Positions 11,188 to 20,001 of a stretch of DNA of 64,000 nucleotides are shown here, piece by piece (the first letter of the stretch is position 1; the number at the start of each line of letters is the position of its first letter). The position numbers and the translations under genes are program-made. The DNA is from Mycolicibacterium canariasense (GTDB lineage Bacteria > Actinomycetota > Actinomycetes > Mycobacteriales > Mycobacteriaceae). The notes under the pieces are model-generated. The model did not search any database. It worked only from the letters and a program-made list of their open reading frames with translations, and was not told the origin of the DNA. Location: the NCBI RefSeq assembly GCF_002101555.1, contig NZ_LQOL01000023.1, positions 1 to 64,000 of the forward strand, read 5' to 3'.

Positions 11188-11928
11188 ATGGCCGGTCCAG
11201 CTCGGGAGGACGACGGGCTCGCACTGGCCCCGCTGCAGGGCACCGGCCGGCGCGCCGAACAGGTGATGGAGGCGGTGCGCACGGCCATCGACGCCGGCAC
11301 CATGCGCCCCGGCGTCAAGTACTCGGTCTACCGCCTCGCCGATGCCCTCGCGGTATCGCGCACCCCGGTCCGCGATGCCCTGCTCCGCCTCGAGGAAGTG
11401 GGGCTGATCCGGTTCGAGGCCCGGCAGGGCTTCCGCATCCTGCTGCCCGACCCGAAGGAGATCGCCGACATCTTCGCCATCCGGTTGGCCCTCGAACTGC
11501 CCGCGGTCGGCCGGGCGGCCACCGTCTGCGACGCAATACTGACCGCGCAACTACGGCACCGGATGCAACTGCTGCGGACCGCCGCCGACGCCGGCGACGA
11601 ACGCACCTTCGCCCGGCACGACCACCTGCTGCACGACGACATCCTGGCTGCGGCCGGAAATGCCCGCGCCAGGGCGATCATCGGGTCGTTGCGCGAATCC
11701 ACCCGCCTGCTCGGCGCCACCACCGCCGACCGCGACCGCAGCCTGTTCGACATCGACGCCGAACACCGGCCGGTGATCACCGCCATCACCGAGAACCGGC
11801 CGGACGCGGCCGTCGCGGCCATGCGCCGCCACCTCACCTCGACCGGGCAGCTGCTGGTCGCCCAGGCCATCCGCGACCAGGATTCGCCGTTGGACACCGC
11901 GACCGTGTGGGCGCGGGCGGTGACCTGA
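11188..11928 (+). CDS. GntR-family (FadR/FCD subfamily) transcriptional regulator
   Basis: 246 residues from the ATG at 11188. The N-terminal winged HTH (residues ~20-85) has SVYRLADALAVSRTPVRDAL and RFEARQGFRIL. The C-terminal all-helical FCD domain shows the metal/ligand-binding His pattern (RHDHLLHDDIL, FDIDAEHRPVI, MRRHLTSTG). LldR/FadR-type regulators sense small organic acids, which fits the neighbouring D-lactate-dehydrogenase-like gene, but the ligand is inference. The perfect palindrome at 11126-11160 between the two genes is its probable operator. Confidence 0.85.
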   Translation: MAGPAREDDGLALAPLQGTGRRAEQVMEAVRTAIDAGTMRPGVKYSVYRLADALAVSRTPVRDALLRLEEVGLIRFEARQGFRILLPDPKEIADIFAIRLALELPAVGRAATVCDAILTAQLRHRMQLLRTAADAGDERTFARHDHLLHDDILAAAGNARARAIIGSLRESTRLLGATTADRDRSLFDIDAEHRPVITAITENRPDAAVAAMRRHLTSTGQLLVAQAIRDQDSPLDTATVWARAVT

Positions 11929-11989
11929 CACGGGGTGCGCCGCGGCGCGAATCAGGGCATTCTTCGACGTCGCGGGCTAGCGTCTTGTT

Positions 11990-12607
11990 ATGTCCGGCTA
12001 CCGGGATTTCGAATTCGAGCGGAAGTTCGTCGTCGATGAACTGCCCGCCATCGCAGCATCGGACCCCAGCCCCGCCCTGATCGTGCAGGCCTACCTGTTC
12101 GCCGCCGACGGGTACGCGGTGCGCGTCCGGGTCCAGGGCCCCGCTGTCGCCGAACCGGATCGGGCTCCCGCCGACCTGGTGGCGGCGCTGGGCGACGAGT
12201 CGATCGGCACCATGACCGCCAAGGGCCCCGCGGCCGGCGGCACCCGTTACGAAGCCGAACGCGAGCTCGACCCCATGGTCGCGGGCCAGATCGTGCAGCG
12301 CGCCGAGCACGTGGTGGCCAAGATTCGCTATTCGGTGTGGCTGAACGAGGACGGCTGGATCCTGGACCGCTTCCTGGGCGCCAACACCCCGCTGGTGCTG
12401 GCCGAGGTGGAACGCGGCGGGCCCGTGGTCGATCTGGTGATCCCGGATTTCTGCGTCACCGAGGTGTCCGAAGACGATCGGTTCCGCAACGAGTACCTGG
12501 CACACCGGCCCTTCGGCGGATGGGCGGATGCCTACCGGCGCGAGTTCGCGGCGCAGGGACCGACGTTCATCGCCAACCTGGGCCAGAACCGATTCGGAGC
12601 GACCTGA
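11990..12607 (+). CDS. CYTH-domain protein (triphosphatase/adenylate-cyclase fold)
   Basis: 205 residues. The N-terminal EFERKF matches the CYTH signature ExExK. Alternating charged beta strands follow: YAVRVRVQ, TRYEAERELD, VVAKIRYSV, WILDRFLG and LVLAEVE, with acidic and basic residues pointing into the expected tunnel. CYTH proteins hydrolyse triphosphate substrates with divalent metals; the natural substrate here is unknown. It is followed one base later by a small lipoprotein gene, so the two are probably co-transcribed. Confidence 0.8.
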   Translation: MSGYRDFEFERKFVVDELPAIAASDPSPALIVQAYLFAADGYAVRVRVQGPAVAEPDRAPADLVAALGDESIGTMTAKGPAAGGTRYEAERELDPMVAGQIVQRAEHVVAKIRYSVWLNEDGWILDRFLGANTPLVLAEVERGGPVVDLVIPDFCVTEVSEDDRFRNEYLAHRPFGGWADAYRREFAAQGPTFIANLGQNRFGAT

Positions 12608-12608
12608 C

Positions 12609-13019
12609 GTGCGGGTGGCCCCGGTGTTGGTATCTGCGGTGCTGTGTTCGGCCATCGCGCTGACCGGCTGCACCCGGCAGACCTCCGGCGCGGCGGTCCC
12701 ACCACCGGGACTGACGGCGCTACCCCAGTCCGACGAGGACCGGATCGCCGAGCTGGTCGACCGCTTCGAGCAGGCATGGAACGACCGGGAATTCGCCCAG
12801 ATGCGAGAGTTGATGTGCGCCCAGATGCGTGGGCAGCGTGAGTTCGGCGAGGACAGCCTGCGCGAGGCTCGGTCGGAGTCCGGCCGGCTGGATCTGGAGA
12901 TCACCGACCTGGAGATCGGCGACGCCACCGCGACGGCCGTGATCGAGAACCACGGCGAGGACCCCGACGACATCGCCTTCGAATACGAGGGCGGCGAATG
13001 GAAATGGTGCGAGTTCTAA
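12609..13019 (+). CDS. small lipoprotein of unknown function
   Basis: 136 residues, GTG start at 12609. The signal peptide runs VRVAPVLVSAVLCSAIALTGCTRQ, with lipobox LTGC. The mature part is a small acidic domain with a helical opening (EDRIAELVDRFEQAWNDREF) and ends in GGEWKWCEF. This resembles NTF2/SnoaL-like or DUF4878-type folds used by mycobacterial lipoproteins, but the similarity is only in pattern. It is translationally close to the CYTH gene. Confidence 0.7.
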   Translation: MRVAPVLVSAVLCSAIALTGCTRQTSGAAVPPPGLTALPQSDEDRIAELVDRFEQAWNDREFAQMRELMCAQMRGQREFGEDSLREARSESGRLDLEITDLEIGDATATAVIENHGEDPDDIAFEYEGGEWKWCEF

Positions 13020-13023
13020 CCGT

Positions 13024-13673
13024 TCAGCCCGCATAGTCCCAGAACTGCAGCCAGGTGATGCTGGCGAACACGGTGAGCGTCACGGCGTAGACCGCGCACA
13101 CCGCCGCGGCCCCGCGCAGGCTGATCGCCCCGCTTCGGCCTTCCACGGGATCCAGCCGGCGCCGCATCCGTGCCACCGCGAACGCCATCAACAGCCACTG
13201 CATCAGGGACACGCTGGCCACCTGGCTCAGCCACATCGCCAGCCAGGGCTCGGCGCCCAGCCGGTCGAGCACCGGACCGAGAAAACGCGCCAGCAGCATC
13301 ACCGTCGGGTACAGCACCATCAGCACGAGCATCGCCGTCTTCCAACTCGGCGTCATCTCGGTCTTGCCGTTCTCGAAGCGCACCGTGGTGCCCAGCGGGG
13401 TGGTGTGCGAGAAAGTGGAAAAATCGTCGTCCAGCGCCGACCGCAGGGACGGCAGCGCCGCCATCCGTTGCCGGGATTTCAGCCAGCCGGACAGCAGTTT
13501 CTCGGTGCGGAACCGGATCAGCGTCATCCACTCACCGCCCGGCCCGGTGGCCGGGAACACCGCCGTGCCCTCGTAGCCGGAGAAGCCGGCGCCGGCCGTG
13601 GTCAGATCGCCCTGCGCGGCGACGAAGTCGGGTCGGCGGGACGGTGAAAGACAGTGACAACGATGGCACTCAT
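13024..13673 (-). pseudogene. antibiotic-biosynthesis-monooxygenase-like membrane protein, frameshifted
   Basis: The reading frame from ATG 13673 begins MSAIVVTVFHRPADP and then hits a stop. The remainder, DFVAAQGDLTTAGAGFSGYE onward, is intact in another frame to the stop at 13024. The two join around the GGG run at 13630-13632 (CCC on the coding strand); one extra C would restore a single protein of about 216 residues. The N-terminal half looks like an ABM ferredoxin-like fold (GGEWMTLIRFRTEKLLSGWL). The C-terminal half has about three membrane segments. It lies 7 bases after the guanine deaminase stop on the same strand. Either a real frameshift or an assembly error is possible. If unrepaired, a shorter product from GTG 13560 could be made. 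Confidence 0.7.
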
Positions 13674-13680
13674 GACATCC

Positions 13681-15081
13681 TCACGGGTTCAGGTGACGGC
13701 CCTGGACGTAGACGGCAGTGACCGACGATTCACGCAGCCCCATCAACAGGGCGAAAAGTGTTTGATCACGCGCCAATTGGGGTTCGGCCGAGCGGATCCC
13801 GGTGGTCAGTGCGGCGGACAGCGCCGGGGTTCGGGCCGGGTCGACGACGACGAAGTCGGCCTCTTTGCCGACGTCGAAGTTGCCGAACCGGTGCTCCATG
13901 TCCAGTGCCCTGGCCCCGCCGAGGGTGCCGAGGAACAGCAGCTCGCCCGGATGCAGTGAGGTTCCGGCGTCCCCGGCCTCGGAGATGTGCACCTTGAACG
14001 CGTCGCCCAGCACCCGCGGGATGAGCCATTCATCGCCGCCGCCGAAATCCGTGCCGGCCGAGAGGTTCACCCCCGAAGCGACGGTGCGCCGCCACGGCAT
14101 GGTGCCCGACCCCAGGAACAGTTGTGATACCGGGCAGTGCGCGATGGAGGTCCCGGTCTCGGCCATCCGGGCCAGCTCGGCGTCGGTGCAGTGCACGGCG
14201 TGCGCCAGGATGGTCCGCCGGCCCAGCAGGCTGGAGCCGCCGACGGCGGACCCCGGCAGGAACTTGCCGTCATAGGTGTCCAGGTAGGAGTCCACCCGGT
14301 AGGTCGCTTTGGTGACGTCGATCTCCCCGGTGCCGGGGCGATTGTTCTCGTTGAGATGGGTGTGCACGTACACGCCGCGATCGCGCACCGAATCGTAGAG
14401 TTCGCCAAGGTTTTTCAGTGTCTGCGCGGTGACCGACAGGGCGAATCTGGGTACCACGGCGACGTGCAGCAGCGCGGTGTCCGGGTCGCCGGTGTCGGCG
14501 GCGTGCCACCTGTCGATCTCCGCGCGGGTGAGCCGGATGGCGTCGGCCTCCGAGGTCAGCAGCGGGCCCGCCGAGTCCGGGCCGACGGTCTGGATGCCGC
14601 GGCCGCTGACGATGCGCAGCCCGCGCCGCTGCGTCTCGGTGAACAACGCATCCTGGGCGGGTGGGAAGGCCGAGCCGAACACCATCGCCGCCGTGGTGCC
14701 CGCCGCGATGCGCCGGTCACAGAACTCGGCGGCCGCCGTGGCCGCGAAGACGGGGTCGGCGAACCGGGCCTCGGCGGGGAAGATGCACTGGGTGAGCCAC
14801 TCCAGCAACTGTCCGCCACCGTAGGAATCCCCGGCGTAGGTCTGCGGGAAATGGATGTGGGTGTCGACGAAGCCGGGCAGCAGGTAGCCGGGCCGGTGGT
14901 CGTGGACCATCGCGGCGGCGTACTCGGACGGGATATCGGTTCTGCTGCCGCAGAATGCGATCCGCCCGCGGCCGTCGAGCACCAGCGCGCCGTCGGGAAT
15001 CGACACGAGGGCGCCCGGCGACTCGGTGATGGCGGGACTGCCCGCGATGTGGAAGATGTGCCCGTAGTGGATCTGACTCAC
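13681..15081 (-). CDS. guaD: guanine deaminase
   Basis: 466 residues, GTG start. An amidohydrolase-fold enzyme that converts guanine to xanthine and ammonia. Metal-binding motifs: PGFVDTHIHFPQ (residues ~70-80, characteristic of guanine deaminase), HTHLNEN near 240, HAVHCTD near 290, and GTDFGGG near 340. The GADFVVVDP-type C-terminal segment (KEADFVVVDP) is also typical. The frameshifted ABM-like gene follows 7 bases downstream. The gene is divergent from the GAP-family transporter. Confidence 0.88.
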   Translation of the reverse strand: MSQIHYGHIFHIAGSPAITESPGALVSIPDGALVLDGRGRIAFCGSRTDIPSEYAAAMVHDHRPGYLLPGFVDTHIHFPQTYAGDSYGGGQLLEWLTQCIFPAEARFADPVFAATAAAEFCDRRIAAGTTAAMVFGSAFPPAQDALFTETQRRGLRIVSGRGIQTVGPDSAGPLLTSEADAIRLTRAEIDRWHAADTGDPDTALLHVAVVPRFALSVTAQTLKNLGELYDSVRDRGVYVHTHLNENNRPGTGEIDVTKATYRVDSYLDTYDGKFLPGSAVGGSSLLGRRTILAHAVHCTDAELARMAETGTSIAHCPVSQLFLGSGTMPWRRTVASGVNLSAGTDFGGGDEWLIPRVLGDAFKVHISEAGDAGTSLHPGELLFLGTLGGARALDMEHRFGNFDVGKEADFVVVDPARTPALSAALTTGIRSAEPQLARDQTLFALLMGLRESSVTAVYVQGRHLNP

Positions 15082-15158
15082 GGTCTCTAGGGGAACACGG
15101 ACGCCGGTGGATTGCCGGGCAAGTGGTGCAAACCGCGGTGGATGTTAGGTTCTGCGCT

Positions 15159-15827
15159 ATGTCTGGGAATTTCGGGTCGACGCTGACCGAGCTCGTCCCC
15201 CTGGCCCTGGTGATCGCGCTGTCACCGTTGACCATCATCCCGGCCGTGTTGGCCTTGCACACCGCGCGACCGCGCCGCACCGGGCTGATGTTCCTGCTCG
15301 GCTGGCTGCTCGGCACGGGGCTGCTGACCGGGATCTTCGTCGAGGTTTCCGATCTGATGGGCACGCTGGACAAACCGCCGGCGTGGGCGTCGTGGCTGCG
15401 GATCGCAGTGGGTGCGCTGCTCATCGTGTTCGGTGCCTACCGGTGGTTCACCCGCAACCGGTCCGAGCATTCGCCGGCCTGGATGCGCAAGCTGGCCGAT
15501 CTCACCCCGGTACGTGCGCTGGTGACCGCGGCGGTACTGGCGGTGGCCAACCCCAAGGTGTTGTTCATCTGCGCCGCAGCTGGTTTGGCCATCGGCTCCG
15601 CCGGTCTGGGCAGGGCGTACGCCTGGGTCGCGCTGATCTATTTCGTCGCGGTGGCCGCGTCGACGGTGGCGATCCCGATCCTGGCCTACGCGGTATCCGG
15701 CGACCGGCTGGCCCAGCCGCTGGCCCGGCTCACACAGTGGTTGGAGCGCCAGCATGGCGCCCTGGTCGCGGCGATCCTCGTCGTGATCGGTGTTCTGGTG
15801 CTGTACAAGGGAATTCACGGACTGTGA
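15159..15827 (+). CDS. GAP (peptidoglycolipid/sulfolipid-addressing) family membrane protein
   Basis: 222 residues from the ATG at 15159. Six hydrophobic segments are visible in a LysE-like pattern, with ALSPLTIIPAVLALHTARPRRTG after the first helix and ANPKVLFICAAAG in the middle. This fits the mycobacterial Gap/Sap family, linked in other species to placing glycopeptidolipid or sulfolipid at the cell surface. The cargo here is unknown. The short gap to guaD holds the divergent promoters. Confidence 0.75.
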   Translation: MSGNFGSTLTELVPLALVIALSPLTIIPAVLALHTARPRRTGLMFLLGWLLGTGLLTGIFVEVSDLMGTLDKPPAWASWLRIAVGALLIVFGAYRWFTRNRSEHSPAWMRKLADLTPVRALVTAAVLAVANPKVLFICAAAGLAIGSAGLGRAYAWVALIYFVAVAASTVAIPILAYAVSGDRLAQPLARLTQWLERQHGALVAAILVVIGVLVLYKGIHGL

Positions 15828-15919
15828 CGCTCAGGCCGGCGGCGACCGACCGTCCAGGGCGGTCAGGGTGGCCGCCTGTGGTGGCGGGACGGCGAAAGAG
15901 CTAACTACACTCGTCGCAC

Positions 15920-17068
15920 GTGGGACTCGACGACCGCGACGCGCTGCACACCCTGCGCACCGCGGTCGATGCGGAGCTGGTCGGCCGGTTCTACACTCGC
16001 TGGTTCGCCATCGACACCACCGCGCGCGAGCTCTTCCCGCCCGACCTGGCCCACCAGCGGCACAACTTCGCCCATGCGCTCGGCTGGTTGCTCACCGAAC
16101 TGATCGCCCAGCGCGCCGACGAACCGGTCGCCTTTCTCGCCCAGCTGGGCCGCGACCACCGCAAGTACGGGGTGGTCGGCGCGCACTACGACACCCTGGG
16201 CACCGCCCTGCTGGCCACCCTGCAGGCCGAGCTGCGCGACCGCTGGGACGCCCGGGTCGCCGAGGCCGCCGGGGACACCGTGGCGCTGCTGGTCGGCGTG
16301 ATGCGCGGCGCCGCCGACGCCGACGGCGGGCTGCCGTACCACGACGGCACCGTCATCGAACACATCCGCGCCACCCGCGACGTCTCGATCGTCCGGCTGC
16401 AGCTGGACCGCCCACTGGGCTATCACGCAGGCCAGTACGTGTCGGTGCAGGTGCCGCAGTGGCCGCGACGCTGGCGGTACCTGTCGCCGTCCATTCCGGC
16501 CGATCCGGGCGGCGCCATCGAGTTCCACGTCCGCTCGGTCAGCGGCGGCATGGTGAGCACGGCGATCATCGGCGAGACCAGACCGGGCGACCGGTGGCGG
16601 CTGTCCAATCCGCATGGCGCCCTGCACGTCGACCGCGCCGCCGGCGACGTGCTGATGGTCGCCGGCAGTACCGGCCTGGCGCCGCTGCGCACCCTGATCA
16701 TGGATCTGTGCCGCTACGGGGTGAATCCGCGGGTGCACCTGTTCTTCGGCGGCCGGTTCCCGTGCGATCTCTACGATCTGCGCACGTTGTGGGAGATCGC
16801 CTCGACCAATCCGTGGCTGTCGGTCACCCCGGTGTCCGAGTTCGCCACCGACCCGCCGTGGGCCGCCGACTACCCGGACGTGCAACCGCCGCGCGGGCTG
16901 CATGTCCGCCAGAACGGGATGCTTCCCGATGTCGTGACCCGCTACGGCGGTTGGGGCGACCGGCAGATCCTGATCTGCGGCGGCCCGGACATGGTGACCG
17001 CGACCAAGGCGGCGCTGGTCGCCAAAGGTGCTCCACCCGAACGTATCCAGCACGATCCGCTGTACTGA
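15920..17068 (+). CDS. type II flavohaemoglobin-like oxidoreductase (Rv0385-like)
   Basis: 382 residues, GTG start. The N-terminal globin domain (residues 1-135) carries the proximal region LGRDHRKYGVVGAHY. A ferredoxin-reductase FAD/NAD domain follows, with YHAGQYVSVQVP and RRWRYLSPS in the FAD part and AGSTGLAPLRTL in the NAD(P) part. Mycobacterial type II flavohaemoglobins differ from nitric-oxide dioxygenases and are reported to oxidise D-lactate. That is notable because a D-lactate-dehydrogenase-like gene lies upstream in this window. The aldose epimerase gene follows after 14 bases. Confidence 0.85.
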   Translation: MGLDDRDALHTLRTAVDAELVGRFYTRWFAIDTTARELFPPDLAHQRHNFAHALGWLLTELIAQRADEPVAFLAQLGRDHRKYGVVGAHYDTLGTALLATLQAELRDRWDARVAEAAGDTVALLVGVMRGAADADGGLPYHDGTVIEHIRATRDVSIVRLQLDRPLGYHAGQYVSVQVPQWPRRWRYLSPSIPADPGGAIEFHVRSVSGGMVSTAIIGETRPGDRWRLSNPHGALHVDRAAGDVLMVAGSTGLAPLRTLIMDLCRYGVNPRVHLFFGGRFPCDLYDLRTLWEIASTNPWLSVTPVSEFATDPPWAADYPDVQPPRGLHVRQNGMLPDVVTRYGGWGDRQILICGGPDMVTATKAALVAKGAPPERIQHDPLY

Positions 17069-17082
17069 GAGAGGATGCACCG

Positions 17083-17976
17083 GTGCCAGAGCACATCACC
17101 CTGCACGATCCGTCGTCCGCGTTGACGGCCACCTTCGTGCCCGCCGCCGGGATGATCGGTACGTCGCTGGCCGAGCACGGCGTCGAGTACCTGGGCCAGC
17201 GCCGTGGCCTGGACGCCTACGTGGCCGACGGTAAGACGATGGGCATCCCGCTGCTGTATCCGTGGGCAAACCGGTTGAGCGCCAACAGCTATGACGTCGA
17301 CGGGGCGGTGGTGACACTGACCCCGGGCGCCGGCGGGGTGCGCGCCGACGCGAACGGCCTGCCGATCCACGGCGTGCTGGCCGCCTACCCGGGCTGGCTG
17401 GTCACCGCCCGCACGGACAACCGGCTGACCGCCACCCTCGACTACAGCGGTAACCCGCGACTGCTGGCCGCGTTCCCGTTTCCGCACGTGCTGACCCAGG
17501 ACGTCACCCTGGCCGACCGCACGCTGACCATCGCCACCACGGTCACCCCGACGACCGGTGCCGCCGTGCCACTGTGCTTCGGCTACCACCCGTACCTGCA
17601 GATCCCCGGTGTGCCGCGGGCCGAGTGGGTGCTGGAAACCCCTGCGCTGCACCGGTTACCGACCGACGAGCGCGGCATCCCCACCGGTGAGCAGCAGGAC
17701 TGGCCGGCCATGGCGGAGCCGCTCGGTGACCGGGTGCTCGACGACGGTTTCTCCGGTGTGGCCGACGGCGCGGTGTTCGCGTTGACTGGCGGCGCGCACC
17801 GCATCGAGGTCACCTACGAGCAGGGGTATCCGGCCGCTCAGCTCTTCGCGCCGGCGGGCGACGATCTGGTGGCAATCGAACCGATGGCCGCCAGCACCGA
17901 TGCGCTGCGCCGCGGGGACCATGCCGTCGCCGCGGGCGGCCCCGTCACGGCACGCTTTTCGATCCGGGTCAGCTGA
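17083..17976 (+). CDS. aldose 1-epimerase (galactose mutarotase-like)
   Basis: 297 residues, GTG start at 17083. A beta-sandwich mutarotase sequence with YPWANRLSANSY near residue 65, LPIHGVLAAYPGW near 95 (catalytic His region) and CFGYHPYLQIPG near 168 (second His), ending with a Glu-bearing VAIEPMAA segment. It interconverts alpha and beta anomers of hexoses. It overlaps the 3' end of the convergent diol-dehydratase reactivase by 8 bases. Co-transcription with the flavohaemoglobin is likely from the 14-base spacing. Confidence 0.85.
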   Translation: MPEHITLHDPSSALTATFVPAAGMIGTSLAEHGVEYLGQRRGLDAYVADGKTMGIPLLYPWANRLSANSYDVDGAVVTLTPGAGGVRADANGLPIHGVLAAYPGWLVTARTDNRLTATLDYSGNPRLLAAFPFPHVLTQDVTLADRTLTIATTVTPTTGAAVPLCFGYHPYLQIPGVPRAEWVLETPALHRLPTDERGIPTGEQQDWPAMAEPLGDRVLDDGFSGVADGAVFALTGGAHRIEVTYEQGYPAAQLFAPAGDDLVAIEPMAASTDALRRGDHAVAAGGPVTARFSIRVS

Positions 17977-19675
17977 CCGCAGCGGCCAGGTGCACCAGGC
18001 CGGAGGCCACCGCGTACCGGGGCCCGTGGGTGCCGTCGATATTGGCCCGGCCGACCACCGTGGCGCTGCCCGCGGCGCGCAGCGCCTCGCCGACGGTGCG
18101 GATCAGCTCGTCGTCCAGTGCGCCACCGCCGGCCAGCACCAGCACCGCCGGCATCCGCTCGAACACGGTGAGGCATCGGACGATGTTCGAGGCCACCGTC
18201 GCCTCCTTGACGGCCAGCCGCAGACTGCGCCACTCCTCGGCGGCCAGCGTGCGGGAGAACGGCACCAGGCCCGCGCTGCCGCGGGTGCACAACCGGCCGA
18301 TCGCATCGGCGCTGGCCGGTGTGTCCAGGAACACCCGGCGGCCGTCCTCCTCATGAGCCAGGTGCGGCCCCTCGACGCGCAGCGCCGGGCTGCGCTTGAC
18401 GCGTTCGGCCAGCGCCCGCGGGATGTTGAGCACCCGGGTCACCGCCGAGGTGATGGTCTCCCCCGCCCCCGCGGCGGTCACCGTCCGGTCCGGCCCGATC
18501 AGGTCGACCGTGCCGCCGCCGATGTCACACACGATGACATCGACGGGCAGACCGGGCGTGGTGAGCGCCCCGCGGGCGGCCGCGGCGGGTTCGGCCGCCA
18601 AGGTCTGCGCCGGCCGGCCGGTCAGCTCGGTCATCGTGTCGGCGGCATCGGCGACGTGGTCGGCAGCCAGCAGCGCGACGACGGCGCCGCGGGTCTCGGC
18701 CACCCCGCGGCGCAGCCAGGCCCCGTCGTCGATGGTGGCCAGATCGGTGAAATAGGCGTCGTCGACGGCGATGCCGTCCTCGGCGGATTTCAGCGACCGT
18801 AACCGGACCCGCACCGCGGTGCCGGGCGCTTCGGTGCGCAGCAGCGGGTAGGCCTGCTCGGGGGCCAATCGCACGGTCTCCCCCGCGATCCGGCAGTCGA
18901 CATAATCATCGTCGGTCGCGGGCGGTTCGGGTGCCCGGGTGCGTCGGGTCACCGCGATGGCCGGCGCGTCGGCCAACTCCCTGGTGAACTGGGCGACCCA
19001 GGGCAGCTCGGCGGGATCGATCTGCAACGCCGCGGCCAGGGCGATGGGGTCGGCCAGCGACCGGTAGGCCCGGCCCTCCTGCACCACCTCGACGGCGATC
19101 AGCACGTCGGGTTCCAACAGGTCGGTGTCGGCCTCGTCGACCACCGGCACCCGGACCGGGATCCGATTGGCGATCAGCACTGCGTCGTCCTGGGCGGCCA
19201 GCACGCCGACGATGGTCCACCCCGCGGCCACCGCATCCGAAATATGTTGGGCGGCATCCTCGTAATCGATGTCCGGCCCGACGGAGACCACCACCGGGTG
19301 CGGCGCGGTGGGGCCGGTCAACGCGTGCACCGGGACATGGCGCCCGACGCCGTAGCCGCTGCCGGCCGGGGTGCTGGCATCGGGCCGGCGCAGGCTGATC
19401 ACCGGCGACCGGGGTGAAGCGGCCGGCGGCAGCGGCGCGGTCGCGGTGTCCACCGGACGGATCGCCGAGAGCACCACCCGGTCGGCGGTGACGCCGGCCG
19501 CCACCTCGACGCGGGTCAGCAGCGCGGCCGCGCCCTCCAGGGAATCCCGAGATCCCTTGCGGCCCCGGGTCGGGGCCTGGCCGTGCGCGACGGGTTCGGC
19601 GCGGCCGCCGTCCACCCGGGCCAACACGATCTCGGTGGTGTGGTTGCCGACGTCGATACCGGCGATCACTGTCAA
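17969..19675 (-). CDS. diol/glycerol dehydratase reactivase large subunit
   Basis: 568 residues. The likely start is TTG at 19675, overlapping the stop of the small-subunit gene (TTGA); a GTG at 19669 is the alternative. The N-terminal IAGIDVGNHTTEIVLARVDGG is an actin/Hsp70-type ATPase phosphate loop, and VIVCDIGGGTVDLIG is the second phosphate motif. LVLAGGGALDDELIRT follows near the C-terminus. This matches DdrA/PduG, which swaps damaged cobalamin out of inactivated diol dehydratase using ATP. A separate small reactivase subunit (DdrB) was not seen. It is third in the dehydratase operon. Confidence 0.88.
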   Translation of the reverse strand: MTVIAGIDVGNHTTEIVLARVDGGRAEPVAHGQAPTRGRKGSRDSLEGAAALLTRVEVAAGVTADRVVLSAIRPVDTATAPLPPAASPRSPVISLRRPDASTPAGSGYGVGRHVPVHALTGPTAPHPVVVSVGPDIDYEDAAQHISDAVAAGWTIVGVLAAQDDAVLIANRIPVRVPVVDEADTDLLEPDVLIAVEVVQEGRAYRSLADPIALAAALQIDPAELPWVAQFTRELADAPAIAVTRRTRAPEPPATDDDYVDCRIAGETVRLAPEQAYPLLRTEAPGTAVRVRLRSLKSAEDGIAVDDAYFTDLATIDDGAWLRRGVAETRGAVVALLAADHVADAADTMTELTGRPAQTLAAEPAAAARGALTTPGLPVDVIVCDIGGGTVDLIGPDRTVTAAGAGETITSAVTRVLNIPRALAERVKRSPALRVEGPHLAHEEDGRRVFLDTPASADAIGRLCTRGSAGLVPFSRTLAAEEWRSLRLAVKEATVASNIVRCLTVFERMPAVLVLAGGGALDDELIRTVGEALRAAGSATVVGRANIDGTHGPRYAVASGLVHLAAAVS

Positions 19676-20001
19676 CGCAACAAACCCCGCCTGGCGTACA
19701 CGGCGGCGGCCTGCGCCACCAACTCGGCACAACGCACGGCGCCACGGTTGTGCAGCGACACCCGCAGCGCTTCCAGTTCGGCGGCGGTGGAGCGGTGCGG
19801 CCGCAGCGCCTCGTACAGCGCCATCACCTCTTCGCCGTCGATGAGCGCCAATTCGGCTGCACGCAGAAAGTTCTCGGCCAGTTGCGGGTTGCCGTGCTCC
19901 TCGGCGACGACGGCCTGGTGCGCCAGGGTGGCCGGATCCATCCGCAGATCGGTCAGGCTCAACCGGCCCTCGACGGCGGCTGCGACGGTGAACTCGCTCA
20001 T
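19672..20001 (-). CDS. diol dehydratase small (gamma) subunit
   Basis: 109 residues. LRMDPATLAHQAVVAEEHGN, NFLRAAELALIDGEEVMALYEALRP and the ending VYARRGLLR match the PduE-type small subunit. It overlaps both neighbours by 4 bases (stop/start overlaps), so the operon order is large+medium, small, reactivase. The protein stabilises the B12-dependent dehydratase complex. It is shorter than enteric PduE because the N-terminal extension used for microcompartment targeting is absent, in line with no shell genes nearby. Confidence 0.88.
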   Translation of the reverse strand: MSEFTVAAAVEGRLSLTDLRMDPATLAHQAVVAEEHGNPQLAENFLRAAELALIDGEEVMALYEALRPHRSTAAELEALRVSLHNRGAVRCAELVAQAAAVYARRGLLR

